64,000 nucleotides of DNA, from the NCBI GenBank assembly GCA_013398015.1, contig VZRR01010417.1:124001-188000 (forward strand), read 5' to 3'. Under the pieces are notes generated by a model that saw only the letters and a program-made list of their open reading frames with translations, ran no database searches and was not told where the DNA came from. The position numbers and the translations under genes were made by a program. This stretch comes from Oreocharis arfaki. Lineage: Eukaryota; Chordata; Aves; Passeriformes; Paramythiidae. Shown here one piece after another: positions 60,603-64,000 of this stretch. Every line of letters begins with the position of its first letter. The first letter of the stretch is position 1.

Positions 60603-61600
60603 CATAGAATTACAGAATCATGGAATCATTAAAGTTAGAAAAGTCCTCCAGCAAGTCCAAACTTTAACTGAATACCACCACATCCACTAAACTATATCAC
60701 AAAGCACCACATCTACTCATTTTCTGAACACTTCCACCACTTCCCTGTGCAGCCTGTTCCAATGCTTTACAACCCTCTCTGTGAAGAAATTTTTCCTAAT
60801 ATCCGACTTGAACCTCCCCTGGCACAACTTGAGACCATTTGCTCCTGTCCTATCACTTATTACTTGGGAGTAGAGACCAATCTGGCTACACCCTCCTGTC
60901 AGGTAGTTGTAGAGAATGGTAAGATTTCCCCTGAGCCTTCTTTTCTCCAGGCCAAACAACTCCAGCTCCCTCAGCCACCCCTCATAAGACTTGAGCTCCA
61001 GACCCTTCCTCAGCTTCATTGCCCTTCTCTGGACACATTCCAGCACCTCAATGTCCTTCCTGAATTAAGGGGCCCAAAACTGAACACAAGATTCAAGGTG
61101 TAGCCTCACCAGTGCTGAGTGCAGGGGACAGTCACTGCCCTGGTCCTGCTGGCCACACTATTTCTGACACAAGTCAGGTGCCATTGGCCTTCTTGGCTAC
61201 TTGGGCATATGCTGGCTCATGTTCACCTGCTGTAACCAGCATTCCCAGGTTCTCTTCCTGCTTTCCAGCCACTCTGCCCCAGTCTGTAGCACTGCAGGGG
61301 GTTGTTGTGACCTAAGGGCAGAATCTGGTAATTTGCCTTGTTGAACCTCAGACCACTGGCCTCAGACCACTGATCTAGCCTGTCCTGATCCCTCTGCAGA
61401 GCCTTCCTACCCTTCAGCAGATGGGCATTCCCACCCAACTTGGTGTTATCTGCAACTGACTTGGGATGCACTTGGTCCCCTTGTCCAGATCATTACAAAG
61501 ATATGAAAGAGGGTTGTCTCCAATATTGAGCCCTGGGGACACCACTTGTGACCAGTTGCCAGCTGGATTTAACACCACTCACCAGAACTCTCTGGGCTCT
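60603..61600 (-). mobile_element. CR1 LINE, 5'-truncated, 1 kb
   Basis: Reversed CR1 beginning with the tail ACAGAATCATGGAATCATTA. Minus-strand pieces of the RT C-terminus are readable: LECVQRRAMKLRKGLELKS, then DNTKLGGNAHLLKGRKALQR and the SGLRFNKANY block. It shares near-identical blocks with the copy at 17.5-18.9 kb (for instance GCTGTAACCAGCATTCCCAG at 18,095 and 61,230), so both belong to one subfamily. Frame-broken and inactive. Confidence 0.93.
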
Positions 61601-64000
61601 GCCACGCAGGCTTATTTTTACCTAATGAGCAGTAAAGCATTATAAACACTGTGGCAAAATAATTCTGAATTCTCCACCAGCAGCATCGTGGCTAATGCAT
61701 TGTCCACTGTTGCTTAGGTTGAATTGTGTCCCACAGTGCCATTTGATGTGATGGATCTTTTTAAGAAATGTACCTTTGATTGCTCCTGAGCTTCCTACTC
61801 AGTGGCAGTAATCTTGCAAGTTCAGTTGAAAAAAAAAAAAAAAGAAAAAGGCATTGATTCTGTACTTTGCAAGTCAAAGATAAAATCATACAGGACATTC
61901 CAGAAAATGAAGATGGGGTGTAGGGGGTTTCACTGAAAAAAGCTACTGAGAACAAGTAATTTGTCTTGCTCTTTAACTGTTCTGCCCTCATGTTTTGTGG
62001 CCTTCTTGGTTCAAGTTTGGCAGACCCATTAGATATGAAATATTTTAACAGTCTAATGGAATACAGTGTTCTATCACAGCAGTCTAGTCCATTGCATTAC
62101 AGCCAGGCAACTAATCCATGCCATGCTCTGTCTTTAAACAGCCATCAAAGACAGCTGGGAGAGAAAAAAACATATCTGAAAATGCTTTTTTGCTTCTTTT
62201 CTCGAAACTATACCTGCTCACAGTTTTTAGTTTCAAAGTACAAAACAAACAGATAATCTGCAGATAAATCAGATTTTTTCCCCCCACATGTGAGTTAAAA
62301 CAATTCACATAAAGCAGCTATAAAAAATAATAAAATGCCACAGAAGTCAAAAGGAGACAAGGCCTTCTGTAACTGGGCAGTGGACACCCATCAAAGCAAT
62401 ACCCCAGGATATTGTAAAAAGACAGGTGTGGTGATAACTAAAATTGCAAAAGAAAAAAAATATGTCTTAAATTGGAAATATCAGCCTGTCTACACACACA
62501 TGGCTGCTGATTATTCTTTACACTAAAAGGCAAGGCTTTCAAGTAGATAGATTCAATGTACTGCAGGCTGGCTGTCAAAGCAGCACAAAAAATACATAGT
62601 ACATCAATCAATGGGTTTTAGAAAAAAGATTTGTGACTATAAAATATGGATTACAAAATATGCGTATTGGCATTTAAACTAAATTAAACTGAATCTCTTT
62701 TAGCAGTTTTATGAAATAGTTTTCCATCTATTTCCGTCTTTCCATTCCAACTTGTCCCATAGCTGTGCCTGGAATCACATCAGAATGGTCACTTTACAGC
62801 TGCGTGCTCTTGTATTCAGCATTTATTGAAGTAAATGTATGTGACGACAGTTTATTGTGCTTAGAAAAAAGATGTGTACAGAGATTTAATGCACAGGCTA
62901 TGGCACCAAATCTCAAATGGCATCTCTGACCATCTCAAACATAATATTTTTCTTTTTAGAAATATGAAAAAATCTGTTTCTTCTTCTTTAAATATGGAAA
63001 AATATTCAAAGGTGTTTTCTTGATCAAAGCCTGAATAATGTAAATTCCAATAACAGTAAGCTCTCGACTGTCCATATAAAGAATGATAAAGGCATGCTTA
63101 TGCACAGGAATGCTTTTTGCCTGTGTCTTTTATTTTCTCCCTTGGTGGCTCCATATTCTACATCTTCCCCTCTGCTACTCTTACCATTATCAGGCACAGT
63201 TATCAGCAAATTTGCTGGGTTATCTTCTATTATAGATGGACCAAGAGACACTAAAACGTTTAAAGGGCAATCATGGTAGGAAAGCACAGGAAGAAAAAGG
63301 AAAAGTAGCACAGAACTGTAATCTTTTATGCTTTCACTAGCATTTCACTCTGCAAACACGAGATCAGCCAGTCCCAGATCATCACACATCCATACTACCT
63401 GCTTATCAACAGGATAAAAAATATGTGCTTTCTTACATGGAATGAGGATTGTATTATTTAATCTACTTAAATTCAATAAGTAAACTTGAGATATGCCTGA
63501 ATGTGACATACTAGGGAAACAATGTCTTTCATTAAACGTTTTTCTAAAGTTATTTTTAATGGCAGTGCAAGAATGAACATTCATTATCTCTCCCACAACT
63601 ACCTTCTAGTTTTGCATGTGTAAGCCATAACAGAGAAGGGATTACATAGAAATTAGCACTCTTCAAGGTGCTAGTTAACCAGCCATTCCTCTTCATGTAC
63701 TGCACTGCCAGTGCTTTTGCCCCTATTCTATGCAGGTTTTTAAGGAGAGGAATCACAGTCATCTTCCTTGCTAATCTATCTGTGATAGGTGTTTGAGTAT
63801 CTACACTGCAACACCTTTGCAACCAAATTTAGCAGTTCTAATTTGCTATACTGATTTTTTTTTTTGTTATTTTACATCAAAGCTATTCTAGAAATCAGCA
63901 TGCAAATTGTAGAAGAATAAATCTAGAGAGATTATTTTCCCCCTGCAAAATAAAACATAATTTGACTGGAGAAATCACCAAAAGGAGGATTTTCTTAAAA
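61601..64000. other. Non-coding; no gene seen
   Basis: AT-rich with short open frames on both strands and no CpG island. By comparison with human, JAM2 is expected beyond the right edge, but no exon of it can be recognised here. Confidence 0.65.

Noticed and set aside
61601..64000. JAM2 first exon, expected next in human order
   Set aside because: No CpG island, signal-peptide exon or Ig-domain frame seen; probably beyond the window.
1..64000. CRISPR array, operon or prokaryotic defence system
   Set aside because: Introns, CR1 and LTR repeats and a vertebrate microRNA show this is bird nuclear DNA; no regularly spaced repeats are present.

Overview
This is an avian nuclear genome window. 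CR1 LINE fragments with the bird-type 3' end and reverse-transcriptase reading frames occur throughout, as do avian-type LTRs. There are long AT-rich non-coding stretches and one CpG island. The LTR types look neoavian, possibly passerine, but the species cannot be fixed from sequence alone. There are no bacterial genes, operons or CRISPR arrays; most open frames are chance or repeat-derived.

Two genes are supported. (1) MIR155HG/BIC, the host transcript of miR-155, lies on the + strand from about 34,800 to 41,255. Its promoter has an AP-1 site followed by a TATA box, exon 1 ends at a good donor (35,093), a 5.2-kb intron follows, and the last exon carries the miR-155 hairpin (40,383-40,469). 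(2) MRPL39, mitochondrial large-subunit ribosomal protein L39, lies on the - strand. All ten coding exons can be read from the start codon at 56,653 to the stop at 45,767, with matching splice phases and a 340-codon product. The two genes converge tail to tail about 4.5 kb apart, the same order and orientation as on human chromosome 21 (MIR155HG, MRPL39, then JAM2). JAM2 is not visible here.

Layout: 1-34,500 is non-coding, with a probable LTR at the left edge, an old CR1 near 8 kb, a very old L3-like CR1 near 15 kb, a long CR1 at 17.5-18.9 kb, a CR1 tail at 22 kb and several microsatellites. 34,500-41,255 is BIC. 41,257-45,720 is the convergent spacer with one CR1. 45,720-56,700 is MRPL39, whose introns hold five clear CR1 tails and one LTR, all antisense to the gene. 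56,800-61,600 is a dense repeat cluster: a CR1 against the MRPL39 promoter, a CR1 nested in an opposite CR1, a solo LTR with a perfect 5-bp target duplication, and a 1-kb CR1. 61,600-64,000 shows nothing recognisable.

The two genes do not form a pathway: one supplies an immune and B-cell regulatory microRNA, the other a housekeeping mitoribosome subunit. The most interesting points are the conserved miR-155 hairpin and its AP-1/TATA promoter, the complete MRPL39 model with a divergent C-terminus, and the datable repeat insertions around the MRPL39 promoter.
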